A stretch of 64,000 bases of DNA from DAIOEK01 sp964648485 (GTDB lineage: Bacteria > Chloroflexota > Anaerolineae > Anaerolineales > Anaerolineaceae), in assembly GCA_964648485.1 (NCBI GenBank), contig CAZYOF010000012.1, forward strand, positions 1 through 64,000, given 5' to 3'. Both the position numbers and the translations under genes were made by a program. Numbering within the stretch: the first letter of the stretch is position 1; every line of letters begins with the position of its first letter. Below, in pieces: positions 36,455 to 44,268 of this stretch. The notes below the pieces were generated by a model that was not told the origin of the DNA, did no database searches, and saw nothing but the letters and a program-made list of their open reading frames with translations.

Positions 36455-37354
36455 CTAATTTACCTTTGCTGCAAGGTCTTTTAGTTTCATGAATACTTCA
36501 CGCCATTGAATTTTTGATATACCAAGTTTCTGCCGGATCTTATCACTATCACCACCAGATTGGTAATCTCGTAATGCGCTTGTCCAACGGCACATGTCGA
36601 ACGAAACATGTTTTGTTAATCCAGCCGCTTCACCGAGATCTTCCAGAATATATTCCAACCGTCTGGGAGACCATGGAAAGAGCCGATCCTTCAAACTATA
36701 TTGTCTGGCATATTCCTGGAATGCCTGCACCCATTCAGATGATAAATTGACCTTTCTTTCTTTAAACCGGTTTGCAGGATTGGCATACCTTATAAAAACA
36801 CTGGCGTTTTGGTCATCAGATAGATCAAGATGTTTGATATCCACACCAAGGCATTCACCTTTTTTTATCCCGGTTTCCAATATTAATCCAAATAAAACAT
36901 AAGCTCTGGCATCTGGTTTGCTGGATTGACGAAGATTGTCAGCTGCTTCATATAAAAGCTCAATTTCATTCCTCGTTAGTACTTCTGGCAATGGACTTAT
37001 GACTGATTGTTGTACAACTTTGTCTGCAGGGTTCAGGGTGATCACAGCATTTTTATGGAGCCAGGCAAAGAAAGATTTTAGAGCCGTAATTCGCCTTGAT
37101 AGACTCTTTGGACTGCAAGGTATATTGCGCCCCTTTTCAAGCCATTGAATATATTGATTCAAATCATCGGTAGTGATGGTTCCTATCGCTTTATCAGGGG
37201 GTAAAAATTGAGCAAGCAAAGTTAAATCTGCAACAAATGCTTTGATGGTATGAATGGATCGGTTTTGATCTTCCAGGAAAAATCTCCAGGCTATCAAGGC
37301 TGGCATTAATGTTGTTGAAGGTGTAATATGGGCGGTTTGCAGGGTTTGGTTCAT
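36455..37354 (-). CDS. Tyrosine-recombinase-fold protein lacking catalytic residues
   Basis: A 300-residue protein with the XerC/XerD layout: an N-terminal SAM-like core-binding domain (about residues 15-110) and a C-terminal catalytic-fold domain. The usual active-site residues are mostly gone. The TGLR arginine reads TGIKKGE (Lys). The HxLRH box reads DMCRW, keeping only the second Arg. The LGH histidine is LGI, and the tyrosine nucleophile position is Phe (REVFMKL). It therefore should not cut DNA and may bind DNA as a structural or regulatory protein. The ATG at 37354 has a GGAGGAAG site. It ends an operon after the kinase-like and LCP genes. Confidence 0.8.
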   Translation of the reverse strand: MNQTLQTAHITPSTTLMPALIAWRFFLEDQNRSIHTIKAFVADLTLLAQFLPPDKAIGTITTDDLNQYIQWLEKGRNIPCSPKSLSRRITALKSFFAWLHKNAVITLNPADKVVQQSVISPLPEVLTRNEIELLYEAADNLRQSSKPDARAYVLFGLILETGIKKGECLGVDIKHLDLSDDQNASVFIRYANPANRFKERKVNLSSEWVQAFQEYARQYSLKDRLFPWSPRRLEYILEDLGEAAGLTKHVSFDMCRWTSALRDYQSGGDSDKIRQKLGISKIQWREVFMKLKDLAAKVN

Positions 37355-37407
37355 TTTCTTCCTCCATTTATTTCCGCTGCGTTTCTTTTGTTTAAGCAAC
37401 ACATCGG

Positions 37408-38478
37408 TTATTTATCCAGGTCTAAAGCCTCTTCCAATAATATTTGAATCCTGTCCTCTTTTGGAAGAAGCAAATACGCGCCAGATGGAGGGATCCAGAC
37501 ACTAACATGTTCTGGATTGATCGCATACTGGCGAAAATTACCATCTTTTGTTATTTGGTTTGCCAGGGGTAATAAAGGCAAGATATCTGAAATTCGTAGG
37601 TTTGTTTCAATGTTTTCCTGAAATTGATTAAATATCTCTGGAGCTTTTGCAACAGCATTTAGGGATACGAGTTTATAGAAGAAAGCTCGGATGATTTCTT
37701 GTGACCTTTTACTCCTTTCAAAATCATTACTGCCACCCCTAGATCGGGCATACCAGAGCGCCATCTCGCCATTAAGTAAGTTCTTTCCTGCATTGATAGT
37801 GCACCAACCTTTTCTTCCAGATGGCAGGTCACACCAGTCTGTCAAAGTCTTTGCAGCATCAATTTCAATTCCACCGAGCGTATCAACAATATCCACAAAT
37901 CCGGAAAAATCTGTCATTACAAAAAAATGCGGGCGAATACCAAAATTGTAGACAAAGGTATCTTGCATCATCTCAAAATTGCCAGATTGCATGGCTGTAT
38001 TGATCCTATGCTCACCATTGCCCGGGATGGTGAGATACAGATCCCGGGGGAAGCTGACCATGCTTCCTTTGCCGGTTTTGGGATTTAATGTGACCAATAA
38101 GATGGTATCAGTTCTAAAACCAGCACCCACACGATAATCTGAACCAAGCAACAGAATATTGATTTGACCTTCTGGTTGCAGGATACGTTCTATACCCCCT
38201 TCAATCAGGTATGCAGGTGTTGCTGTCAGTGTGGGTGGAATCGCCTTGCGGGTTGGTGTCGGTCCACTCTGGAATGTAACTGTGGGGTTAGTGTTCTGAG
38301 GTTTGAATGGTGTGGATGTCGCAGTAGCATTGATTGCCCTGGTGGCGACAAAACCAACCGGAAGTCCCCAGACTTGATTGGGATCATTTAGGTTTTTGTC
38401 AATTAAATTTATTGAACAACCACCAGTCATGAGGCTGATGAGTAAAATTACAAATGGGAAGCGGAATTTTAACTTCAT
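37408..38478 (-). CDS. LytR-CpsA-Psr (LCP) family lipoprotein
   Basis: A 356-residue envelope protein. The signal peptide ends in MTGGC, a lipobox. A Thr/Pro-rich linker (about 50-90) leads to the LCP domain: INILLLGSDYRVGAGFRTDTILLVTLNPKTGKGSMVSFPRDLYLTIP, HRINTAM, FSGFVDIVDTLGGIEI, YARSRGGSNDFERSKRSQEIIRAF. The Arg and Asp residues that bind pyrophosphate-lipid substrates are kept. LCP enzymes attach polymers from lipid carriers to the cell wall or other acceptors. A GGAG site precedes the ATG, 4 bases after the upstream gene. Confidence 0.88.
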   Translation of the reverse strand: MKLKFRFPFVILLISLMTGGCSINLIDKNLNDPNQVWGLPVGFVATRAINATATSTPFKPQNTNPTVTFQSGPTPTRKAIPPTLTATPAYLIEGGIERILQPEGQINILLLGSDYRVGAGFRTDTILLVTLNPKTGKGSMVSFPRDLYLTIPGNGEHRINTAMQSGNFEMMQDTFVYNFGIRPHFFVMTDFSGFVDIVDTLGGIEIDAAKTLTDWCDLPSGRKGWCTINAGKNLLNGEMALWYARSRGGSNDFERSKRSQEIIRAFFYKLVSLNAVAKAPEIFNQFQENIETNLRISDILPLLPLANQITKDGNFRQYAINPEHVSVWIPPSGAYLLLPKEDRIQILLEEALDLDK

Positions 38479-38482
38479 CTTG

Positions 38483-39982
38483 TCACTCCGCCACAAATAG
38501 TAAATTTACCTGCCGTTCTGTATGAACAGCGGAATCCATCCAAAGTTGGCAGTCCAATCTTTCAGCCAGGGTGAAAACATTTTCTTGGAGATACTCAGAA
38601 AATTCATCCATTTCTTTAGATGGAAGATCAGTCATCTGTGCGTTACTGGTTGCTTTCCAAAGTACGTTTCGTTTCCCATCCAATGCTACTTGAAGCGCAA
38701 GCTTACTTTGAATCGTTGATCCATTTGGAGTGATTGTCAGAAGTGAGTTTAATATTCGATGTACGATAAGTTGTACTTCCTGATACTTGCCCCTGATTCG
38801 AGGGATATCAGCAGGGGTGAGTAGTTTGATTTCAAGTTTTCTATCATGAATAAGCTGCTGGAAAGATTTGAATGAGTCTTCAACTACATCCTGTAAAGGA
38901 AGTACTGTCAGAGCTTGCCCCGCAGAATCTAATGATATGCCTGTCTGTGCGACCTGTTCGATTTCATCAATGGTATGATGCAGTCTTTCTGCTGCAGAAC
39001 GGATACGGTCAAGGAATTTCTGTTGCATTTCAGTAAGGTTGCCTACTGATTCGCTGATTAATAAGTCGTGATAACCGGTAATTGCAGAGAGTGGTGAGAC
39101 AAGATGGTGTAGTTCCTCGCGGATCTTCTCGAGTACAGCCCGCGCGCCTTCATCAGATTGAGCTTCAGCTGCCCTGTTTGTTGCAGCAGCCAGTTCATGC
39201 AATTGGTCCCTCAGGTGCGTAATTTCTTCCAGCAATAGATCATTTTCGGCCTGATAAATTTGCGCCAGGTTGAGCGGTGGATGGGTAAAAATTGCCAATC
39301 TTGTCCTGGTAAGGTCCGGCAATTCATGAGCAGCTTGTTCTACTGGTGGAACAGGTTCACCCGTTGATTCAACGACCCACGCAGCCGATGTATCTATGGG
39401 TGGTTGAACGCGTGCCTCAAATTGCTTTACTTGTTCTTCAAGGTCTGCTATTTCGAGCACCCTTTGTAAAATTTTACTGAACGAGTCTCCAAAAGCGTTG
39501 AGTTGGGTAATATCATTGTCTGTCCACACACGCCCGGAATATGGAGATAGAACAAGAATCGCCCCCAAAAGTGTCTGACTATGTGTAATGATGGGAGTGA
39601 TACAAAATGGTGCAGGTTTTGACTGACCTAGAATCCGAATACTTTTTTGCGTATTTTCAGAAAAATCTTCAGGATTATTGTAATAGTGGGCATTCTTCTG
39701 ATCGAAGCATTCAATCAGTTCAGGAAATTGATCAATTGGTAACACTATCCCTGGTAAAATTTCTTCTTTCACCCGATTGAAACCATCATAACAGGTAACT
39801 TTTCCGTCTTCTGGAGAAGATATTAGATAGCAAAGATCGGTCAATAAAGCATGTGCTGTTGCACGTGCAATTGCCAGTGGAATTTTTTCTGGACGATTTT
39901 CAGCAGATAACGCCAAAAAGGCATGCATAGCAATGCCTGATAGTGGTTGGTTTATTGGCGTATCCACTGATGAAAAATCCAT
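38483..39982 (-). CDS. GAF-domain histidine-kinase-like protein without an intact ATPase
   Basis: A 499-residue protein. It has a GAF domain (about residues 15-180), a coiled linker (about 185-290), and a dimerisation/phosphoacceptor-type helix pair beginning LREELHHLVSPLSAITGYHDLL, where the His is present. The C-terminal part has the length of an ATPase domain, but the N box asparagine and lysine are lost (RILNSLLTITPNG) and no DxGxG or GxGxGL box exists. It is probably a pseudokinase or a phosphotransfer/scaffold protein. It heads the operon with the LCP protein and the inactive recombinase-fold protein. Confidence 0.75.
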   Translation of the reverse strand: MDFSSVDTPINQPLSGIAMHAFLALSAENRPEKIPLAIARATAHALLTDLCYLISSPEDGKVTCYDGFNRVKEEILPGIVLPIDQFPELIECFDQKNAHYYNNPEDFSENTQKSIRILGQSKPAPFCITPIITHSQTLLGAILVLSPYSGRVWTDNDITQLNAFGDSFSKILQRVLEIADLEEQVKQFEARVQPPIDTSAAWVVESTGEPVPPVEQAAHELPDLTRTRLAIFTHPPLNLAQIYQAENDLLLEEITHLRDQLHELAAATNRAAEAQSDEGARAVLEKIREELHHLVSPLSAITGYHDLLISESVGNLTEMQQKFLDRIRSAAERLHHTIDEIEQVAQTGISLDSAGQALTVLPLQDVVEDSFKSFQQLIHDRKLEIKLLTPADIPRIRGKYQEVQLIVHRILNSLLTITPNGSTIQSKLALQVALDGKRNVLWKATSNAQMTDLPSKEMDEFSEYLQENVFTLAERLDCQLWMDSAVHTERQVNLLFVAE

Positions 39983-40044
39983 ATGCGTATACCTATCATG
40001 CGTATAGTTGCATATGTTGTGCCATATTTCGTATAGCGAAATAT
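39983..40044. repeat. Repeated GCGTATA motifs and palindrome upstream of the kinase-like gene
   Basis: ATGCGTATA occurs at 39983-39991 and again at 39998-40006, 15 bases apart. A related inverted repeat ATATTTCG-TATAG-CGAAATAT lies at 40024-40044. CATATGC and GCATATG arms also flank the two direct repeats. Such clustering between two divergent transcription units looks like binding sites for a regulator of the kinase-like operon. Confidence 0.45.
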
Positions 40045-40058
40045 TTAGCTAACGAGCA

Positions 40059-40086
40059 TTGACAAATGGGTAAAACAGCGTAAAAT
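40059..40086 (+). promoter_or_regulatory. Promoter of tRNA-Leu
   Basis: TTGACA (40059-40064) is followed 16 bases later by TAAAAT (40081-40086). Transcription should start a few bases before the mature tRNA end at 40098. Confidence 0.75.
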
Positions 40087-40097
40087 TCTAAGCGCAA

Positions 40098-40181
<84 letters not shown>

Positions 40182-40182
40182 C

Positions 40183-40208
40183 AAACCTCGTGAAAGCGAG
40201 GTTTTTTT
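40183..40208 (+). terminator. Terminator of tRNA-Leu
   Basis: An 8-base-pair stem (40183-40190 with 40197-40204) and 6-base loop run into a T7 tract, starting 2 bases after the tRNA. Confidence 0.9.
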
Positions 40209-40257
40209 CTTGGTAAACAACTTGCATCCCCTAAAAGCATGGAGTAACATTGGATTT

Positions 40258-40635
40258 ATGAAAAGCTATATCTCCAGCGGAAAAAAAGCGCTAGCAGTGC
40301 TGGGATTAATCATCCTGGCATATCTACTACTTGATATGAATAATCGGGTAGAGACATATTTACGCTTGTCTGCTGAGAGAGATGTAATAGCTACCCAAGT
40401 GGCAGTACTGAAAACTACTGAACAGGCACTTCAGACCCAGATTAGTTTTGCCAACTCTGATGCTGCCGTAGAAAAATGGGCAAGGGAAGAAGCTTTTATG
40501 GCGCGCCCAGGAGATCACCCAATCATCATGATCCCTGATAAGAACTACACTCCCCAGCCTACTCCACAGGCTATTGCTACTAAAGAAGTTCTTCAGAACT
40601 GGCAAGTATGGGCAGCTGTATTTTTTAATCAATAA
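40258..40635 (+). CDS. Septum formation initiator-like (FtsB/DivIC) membrane protein
   Basis: A 125-residue protein with a short cytoplasmic start, one membrane helix (about residues 10-28, ALAVLGLIILAYLLLDM) and a coiled coil (about 30-65). A segment WAREEAFMARPGDHPIIMIPD follows, like the FtsB/DivIC pattern of a coiled coil followed by a short conserved turn. Such proteins join FtsL and FtsQ/DivIB in the divisome. A longer frame would start at a TTG inside the tRNA terminator, so the ATG at 40258 is preferred, though its GGAG is 13 bases away. Confidence 0.72.
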   Translation: MKSYISSGKKALAVLGLIILAYLLLDMNNRVETYLRLSAERDVIATQVAVLKTTEQALQTQISFANSDAAVEKWAREEAFMARPGDHPIIMIPDKNYTPQPTPQAIATKEVLQNWQVWAAVFFNQ

Positions 40636-40676
40636 AATTTCCTTGTATTAATAAAAAAACGTTGAGTGGAGGGACA

Positions 40677-41699
40677 ATGAAGACAACTCACGAGGTGGAG
40701 TTAAATCAACCTGTGGATCTTTGTGATCTGAAGGGAAATCTAAATCCTGCAGCAAGGGGCTGGTCACGTTTTCCAATTCATCGATGCAACCTTCATGGAC
40801 ATCCTTTACGTAAAAAAGCATGGAATTACTGGTGTATCACATCGCCTACTCACCTTTTCTCTGTAACATTATCTAATGTAGATTACATGGGATTGGCATT
40901 TATTTATTATTTAGATTTTGAAACAAAAGAATACTACGAGAAAACAATAATGTCTCCCCTCGGAAAAGGCTTTGATATGCCTGAATATGTTCCAGAATCG
41001 TTGGATTTTAATCATAAAGATATGCTGGTCGAATTTATTGAAAATGGCGAGGATATCAGAATACAAGTTCAAGCGCAGGAGTTTGGCGGAAAACCCTTCG
41101 AAGCAGTTTTTAAGATTACAAAGCCCAAGGACCACGAAACACTAAATGTGGTTATCCCCTGGAGTCAATCTCGTTTTCAATTTACATCCAAGCAAGAGTG
41201 TCTTCCTGCAGCTGGAAAACTTATCATGGGAAGCAATGAAATTGATTTTTCAGGTGATCACTGTTTCGGCTGCCTGGATTTTGGTAGAGGTGTGTGGAAG
41301 TATTCCAGTTCATGGAATTGGGGAGCTTTCTCTGGTAGATCCGGAGAAAATTCGGTAGGACTTAATTTGGGAGGAAAGTGGACTGATGGAACTGGTTTTA
41401 CTGAAAATGGTATTGTGTTAAATGGAAGGCTAATCAAGATCGGTGAAGAAATTATATTTCAATATGATCCAGGTGATTTCATGAAGCCCTGGAGAATGAA
41501 ATCAAAAAATACAAATCTGATAGATCTCACCTTCACCCCATTTTTTGAAAGAGTGGCAAAAACTGAAGCATTAATCCTGTGGTCGGAAGTCCACCAAATG
41601 ATTGGATATTACGATGGAGTAATTCAGGATGAAAATGGAGTATGTTATCCGGTAAAGCAAATTCCCGGTTGGGCTGAAGAGCATAATGCCCGTTGGTAA
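40677..41699 (+). CDS. DUF2804 family protein
   Basis: A 340-residue soluble protein. Family wording is visible in PVDLCDLKGNLNPAARGWSRFPIHRCNL, KAWNYWCITSPTHLFSVTLSNVDYMG and DHCFGCLDFGRGVWKYSSSWNWGAFSGR. Tryptophan-rich beta segments continue to the end. The fold resembles the AttH/lipocalin-like beta sheets of hydroxyneurosporene hydratase relatives, but no reaction is known. The ATG at 40677 has a TGGAGGGA ribosome binding site. It is followed by a strong two-way terminator. Confidence 0.7.
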   Translation: MKTTHEVELNQPVDLCDLKGNLNPAARGWSRFPIHRCNLHGHPLRKKAWNYWCITSPTHLFSVTLSNVDYMGLAFIYYLDFETKEYYEKTIMSPLGKGFDMPEYVPESLDFNHKDMLVEFIENGEDIRIQVQAQEFGGKPFEAVFKITKPKDHETLNVVIPWSQSRFQFTSKQECLPAAGKLIMGSNEIDFSGDHCFGCLDFGRGVWKYSSSWNWGAFSGRSGENSVGLNLGGKWTDGTGFTENGIVLNGRLIKIGEEIIFQYDPGDFMKPWRMKSKNTNLIDLTFTPFFERVAKTEALILWSEVHQMIGYYDGVIQDENGVCYPVKQIPGWAEEHNARW

Positions 41700-41738
41700 A
41701 AAAGGAGGATTTCCTAAATAAGGAAGTCCTCCTTTTTT
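41698..41738. terminator. Two-way terminator between DUF2804 gene and ugd
   Basis: A 12-base-pair stem (41698-41709 with 41727-41738) extended inward by four more pairs, with A and T tracts on both sides, lies between the convergent genes. Confidence 0.9.
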
Positions 41739-41747
41739 ATATTCACC

Positions 41748-43064
41748 CTAATTGTGGTTATTTTTGTTTCCGCGACCAATTCCGTGATAAGTAAATCCCA
41801 TTTTTTTCATTGTTTCTGGATCGTAGAGATTACGACCGTCGATGATAACCGGATTCTTCATAACGGATTTTATTTTTGAAAAATCAATTTGCTTAAACTC
41901 ATTCCACTCGGTAGCTAGAATGATTGCGTCTGCATCTTTGGCAACATCATATGGATTGTCACAAAGCTTGATTTTCTTATCCATTTTTTTTACGAGGTCC
42001 ATGGATTGTGGATCATATGCCTGAACCCGTGCACCTTCATTTTCCAGCAGATAAATCACCTCGAGCGCTGGTGCATCGCGAATATCATCTGTATTTGGCT
42101 TGAAGGAAAGACCCAGAACCCCAATAGTTTTATCGTTTAAAGTACCGAGTAGTTTGCGCAACTTTAAAACAATTCTTCGTCTTTGATTGCGGTTGATATC
42201 CATTACTGCCTGAAGTAACTGGGGATGGGAACCGTGTAGTACAGCCATATGCGCCAGGGCTTTAACATCCTTTGGAAAGCATGAGCCACCCCATCCAAGA
42301 CCGGCATCTAAAAAGTTAGGTCCAATTCTTTTATCAAGACCCATGCCACGCGAGACCATAGTAACATCTGCACCAAGTTCTTCGCAGATACTGGCAATTT
42401 CGTTAATAAAGGAAATTTTTGTTGCTAAAAATGCATTGGATGCATATTTGATCATTTCAGCGGTACGCAAATCAGTAATTAGTACAGGACAACGTAAAGG
42501 AGCATAAAGTTTAGCCAGTTCTTCGGCTGCAACGGGATTCACAGATCCCAGAACCACCCTATCCGGCATCATAAAATCATTAATGGCAGACCCTTCGCGC
42601 AGGAATTCTGGATTAGAGACAACCTGGAAATCCAATGGCTTGCCAGAACGACGTTTGATAATTACATCGGCAACCCAATCACCGGTGCCGACTGGAACCG
42701 TGGATTTATTAACGATGATGATTGGTTTTTCAACCAGGTCTGCAATTGTTTCAGCAACCTGTCTGACGTACTGGAGATCCGCTTCCCCGTCTACACCTGA
42801 TGGTGTTCCAACTGCGATAAATGCGAACTGTGCATTTTTTAATGCCTCTTCATATTTTGTTGTAAAGCGCAGCCTACCAGCTTTTACATTTTGAGCTACC
42901 AGTTGTTCTAGCCCCGGTTCATATATTGGCATGATGTTTTGATGCAGTTTTTCAATGCGATCGGGATCAATATCCAGACAGGTTACCTCGTTGCCAAGAT
43001 CAGCAAAACAGGTTCCGGTAACAAGTCCAACATATCCCGTTCCAATAACGCAGATATTGCTCAT
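41748..43064 (-). CDS. ugd: UDP-glucose 6-dehydrogenase
   Basis: Oxidises UDP-glucose to UDP-glucuronate with two NAD, for polysaccharide precursors. The 438-residue protein starts MSNICVIGTGYVGLVTGTCFADLGNEV, a Rossmann fold. It has AFIAVGTPSGVDGEADL, VVNKSTVPVGTGD, NPEFLREGSAINDFMMPDRVVLG, the catalytic Cys in LGWGGSCFPKDVKAL, and GLSFKPNTDDIRDAPAL. The ATG at 43064 has a GGAGAG site. GDP-mannose dehydrogenase is a less likely reading. It is divergent from folD. Confidence 0.92.
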   Translation of the reverse strand: MSNICVIGTGYVGLVTGTCFADLGNEVTCLDIDPDRIEKLHQNIMPIYEPGLEQLVAQNVKAGRLRFTTKYEEALKNAQFAFIAVGTPSGVDGEADLQYVRQVAETIADLVEKPIIIVNKSTVPVGTGDWVADVIIKRRSGKPLDFQVVSNPEFLREGSAINDFMMPDRVVLGSVNPVAAEELAKLYAPLRCPVLITDLRTAEMIKYASNAFLATKISFINEIASICEELGADVTMVSRGMGLDKRIGPNFLDAGLGWGGSCFPKDVKALAHMAVLHGSHPQLLQAVMDINRNQRRRIVLKLRKLLGTLNDKTIGVLGLSFKPNTDDIRDAPALEVIYLLENEGARVQAYDPQSMDLVKKMDKKIKLCDNPYDVAKDADAIILATEWNEFKQIDFSKIKSVMKNPVIIDGRNLYDPETMKKMGFTYHGIGRGNKNNHN

Positions 43065-43137
43065 GAATTTCTCTCCAATTAGTGAGATATATGTATGTTC
43101 AGTAAAGCGGATTAATAATAACATAAATCAAAATCGG

Positions 43138-43166
43138 TTGAAAAAACATCTCTGATAATCTATGAT
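43138..43166 (+). promoter_or_regulatory. Promoter of folD
   Basis: TTGAAA (43138-43143) is followed 17 bases later by TATGAT (43161-43166). The AAAGGAG ribosome binding site and ATG at 43206 follow. Confidence 0.6.
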
Positions 43167-43205
43167 TAAGACTGACACAAATAGATTGTGGGTAAAGGAG
43201 ATGCG

Positions 43206-44087
43206 ATGACTGCTAATATTATTGATGGGGCAAAAATAGCTGAACGAATCAGAGAAAATGTTAAAAATGAGACCACCAAAAGGATTGCTGCAGGGAATAT
43301 AGCTCCAGGTTTGGCTACTGTTCTTGTGGGAGAGAATCCAGCATCACAGGTGTATGTGCGCAACAAACAAAAAGCTTGCAATGAAGCAGGAATTTCTTCA
43401 TTTGGATACACACTACCAGAGACTTCAACTCAGCAAGAAGTTGAAGAATTGGTGCGTAAATTAAATAATGATCCATTGGTGAATGGTATTTTAGTCCAAT
43501 TACCCTTGCCCTCTGGGTTAGATGAGGAAAAAGTATTAAGGGAAATAAAAATTGAGAAAGATGTTGATGGTTTTCATCCATTAAATATAGGAAGATTGGC
43601 TCAAAAAGGCAGAGATCCCCTGTTTATCCCATGTACGCCGTATGGATGTATGGTTTTGCTGGAAGAAGCTGGAATAAATCCCGAAGGAAAGAATGCAGTC
43701 GTTTTGGGCAGATCAAATATTGTAGGTATGCCGGTTGCCTTACTACTAGTGAGAGCCAATGCAACCGTTACGATCTGTCATTCACGAACAAAGAACCTAG
43801 CAGATGTTGTCCGCTCGGCAGACATACTGATTGCTGCAATCGGTAAAGCTGAAATGGTGCGAGGTGATTGGATTAAGCCTGGTGCTGTAGTTATTGATGT
43901 TGGCATCAATCACAAGGAAGATCCTACTCGTCCAAAAGGCTATCGCCTGGTGGGTGATGTTGCATTCGATGAAGCTAAGGAAGTTGCATCATGGGTTACA
44001 CCTGTCCCTGGTGGAGTAGGTCCGATGACAATTGCAATGCTACTTCAAAATACTTTAAAAGCTGCAATGATGAAAAAGAACAAATAA
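43206..44087 (+). CDS. folD: Methylenetetrahydrofolate dehydrogenase/cyclohydrolase
   Basis: A bifunctional one-carbon enzyme that links methylene-, methenyl- and 10-formyl-tetrahydrofolate. The 293-residue protein has VGENPASQVYVRNKQKACNEAGI with the catalytic Tyr and Lys, GILVQLPLPSGLDEEKVL, KDVDGFHPLN, PCTPYGCMVLL, the nucleotide loop VVLGRSNIVGMPVALLL and PVPGGVGPMTIAMLL. The start at 43206 has AAAGGAG upstream. In the context of purine catabolism nearby it could also take up formyl or formimino groups, but it has its own promoter. Confidence 0.95.
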   Translation: MTANIIDGAKIAERIRENVKNETTKRIAAGNIAPGLATVLVGENPASQVYVRNKQKACNEAGISSFGYTLPETSTQQEVEELVRKLNNDPLVNGILVQLPLPSGLDEEKVLREIKIEKDVDGFHPLNIGRLAQKGRDPLFIPCTPYGCMVLLEEAGINPEGKNAVVLGRSNIVGMPVALLLVRANATVTICHSRTKNLADVVRSADILIAAIGKAEMVRGDWIKPGAVVIDVGINHKEDPTRPKGYRLVGDVAFDEAKEVASWVTPVPGGVGPMTIAMLLQNTLKAAMMKKNK

Positions 44088-44195
44088 TTATTGATCCTCA
44101 CAGAGGCAAAAATCTTGTTTATATAAAAAAAATCTGGCTGATCAGATATCAGAAGAATGTAACACTAATCTAATTACAAAATGTATAGTAATCAG

Positions 44196-44235
44196 TTGTC
44201 AGACAATTGACAAAGGAAATTGATATTGTTATATT
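44196..44235 (+). promoter_or_regulatory. Promoter and palindromic operator of the deaminase/carbamoyltransferase operon
   Basis: TTGTC-A-GACAA (44196-44206) is a perfect palindrome that ends directly at a near-consensus promoter: TTGACA (44207-44212), 17 bases, TATATT (44230-44235). The palindrome matches the GT...AC core of GntR-family operators, and a HutC-type GntR gene sits third in the operon. A related motif occurs before the transporter operon at 51273-51299. Repression by that GntR protein is inferred. Confidence 0.65.
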
Positions 44236-44268
44236 AAATCTTATCTTCCATAATTTTTTAAGAGGCTT

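Noticed and set aside
36455..37354. A functional XerC/XerD or integrase with attachment site
   Set aside because: The tyrosine nucleophile and most catalytic residues are absent, and no dif-like site, tRNA-end repeat or phage gene is nearby. The tRNA-Leu at 40098 lies 2.7 kb away and shows no duplicated end.
39983..40044. A second tRNA or small RNA before tRNA-Leu
   Set aside because: The palindromes do not form a cloverleaf and there is no terminator before the tRNA promoter.
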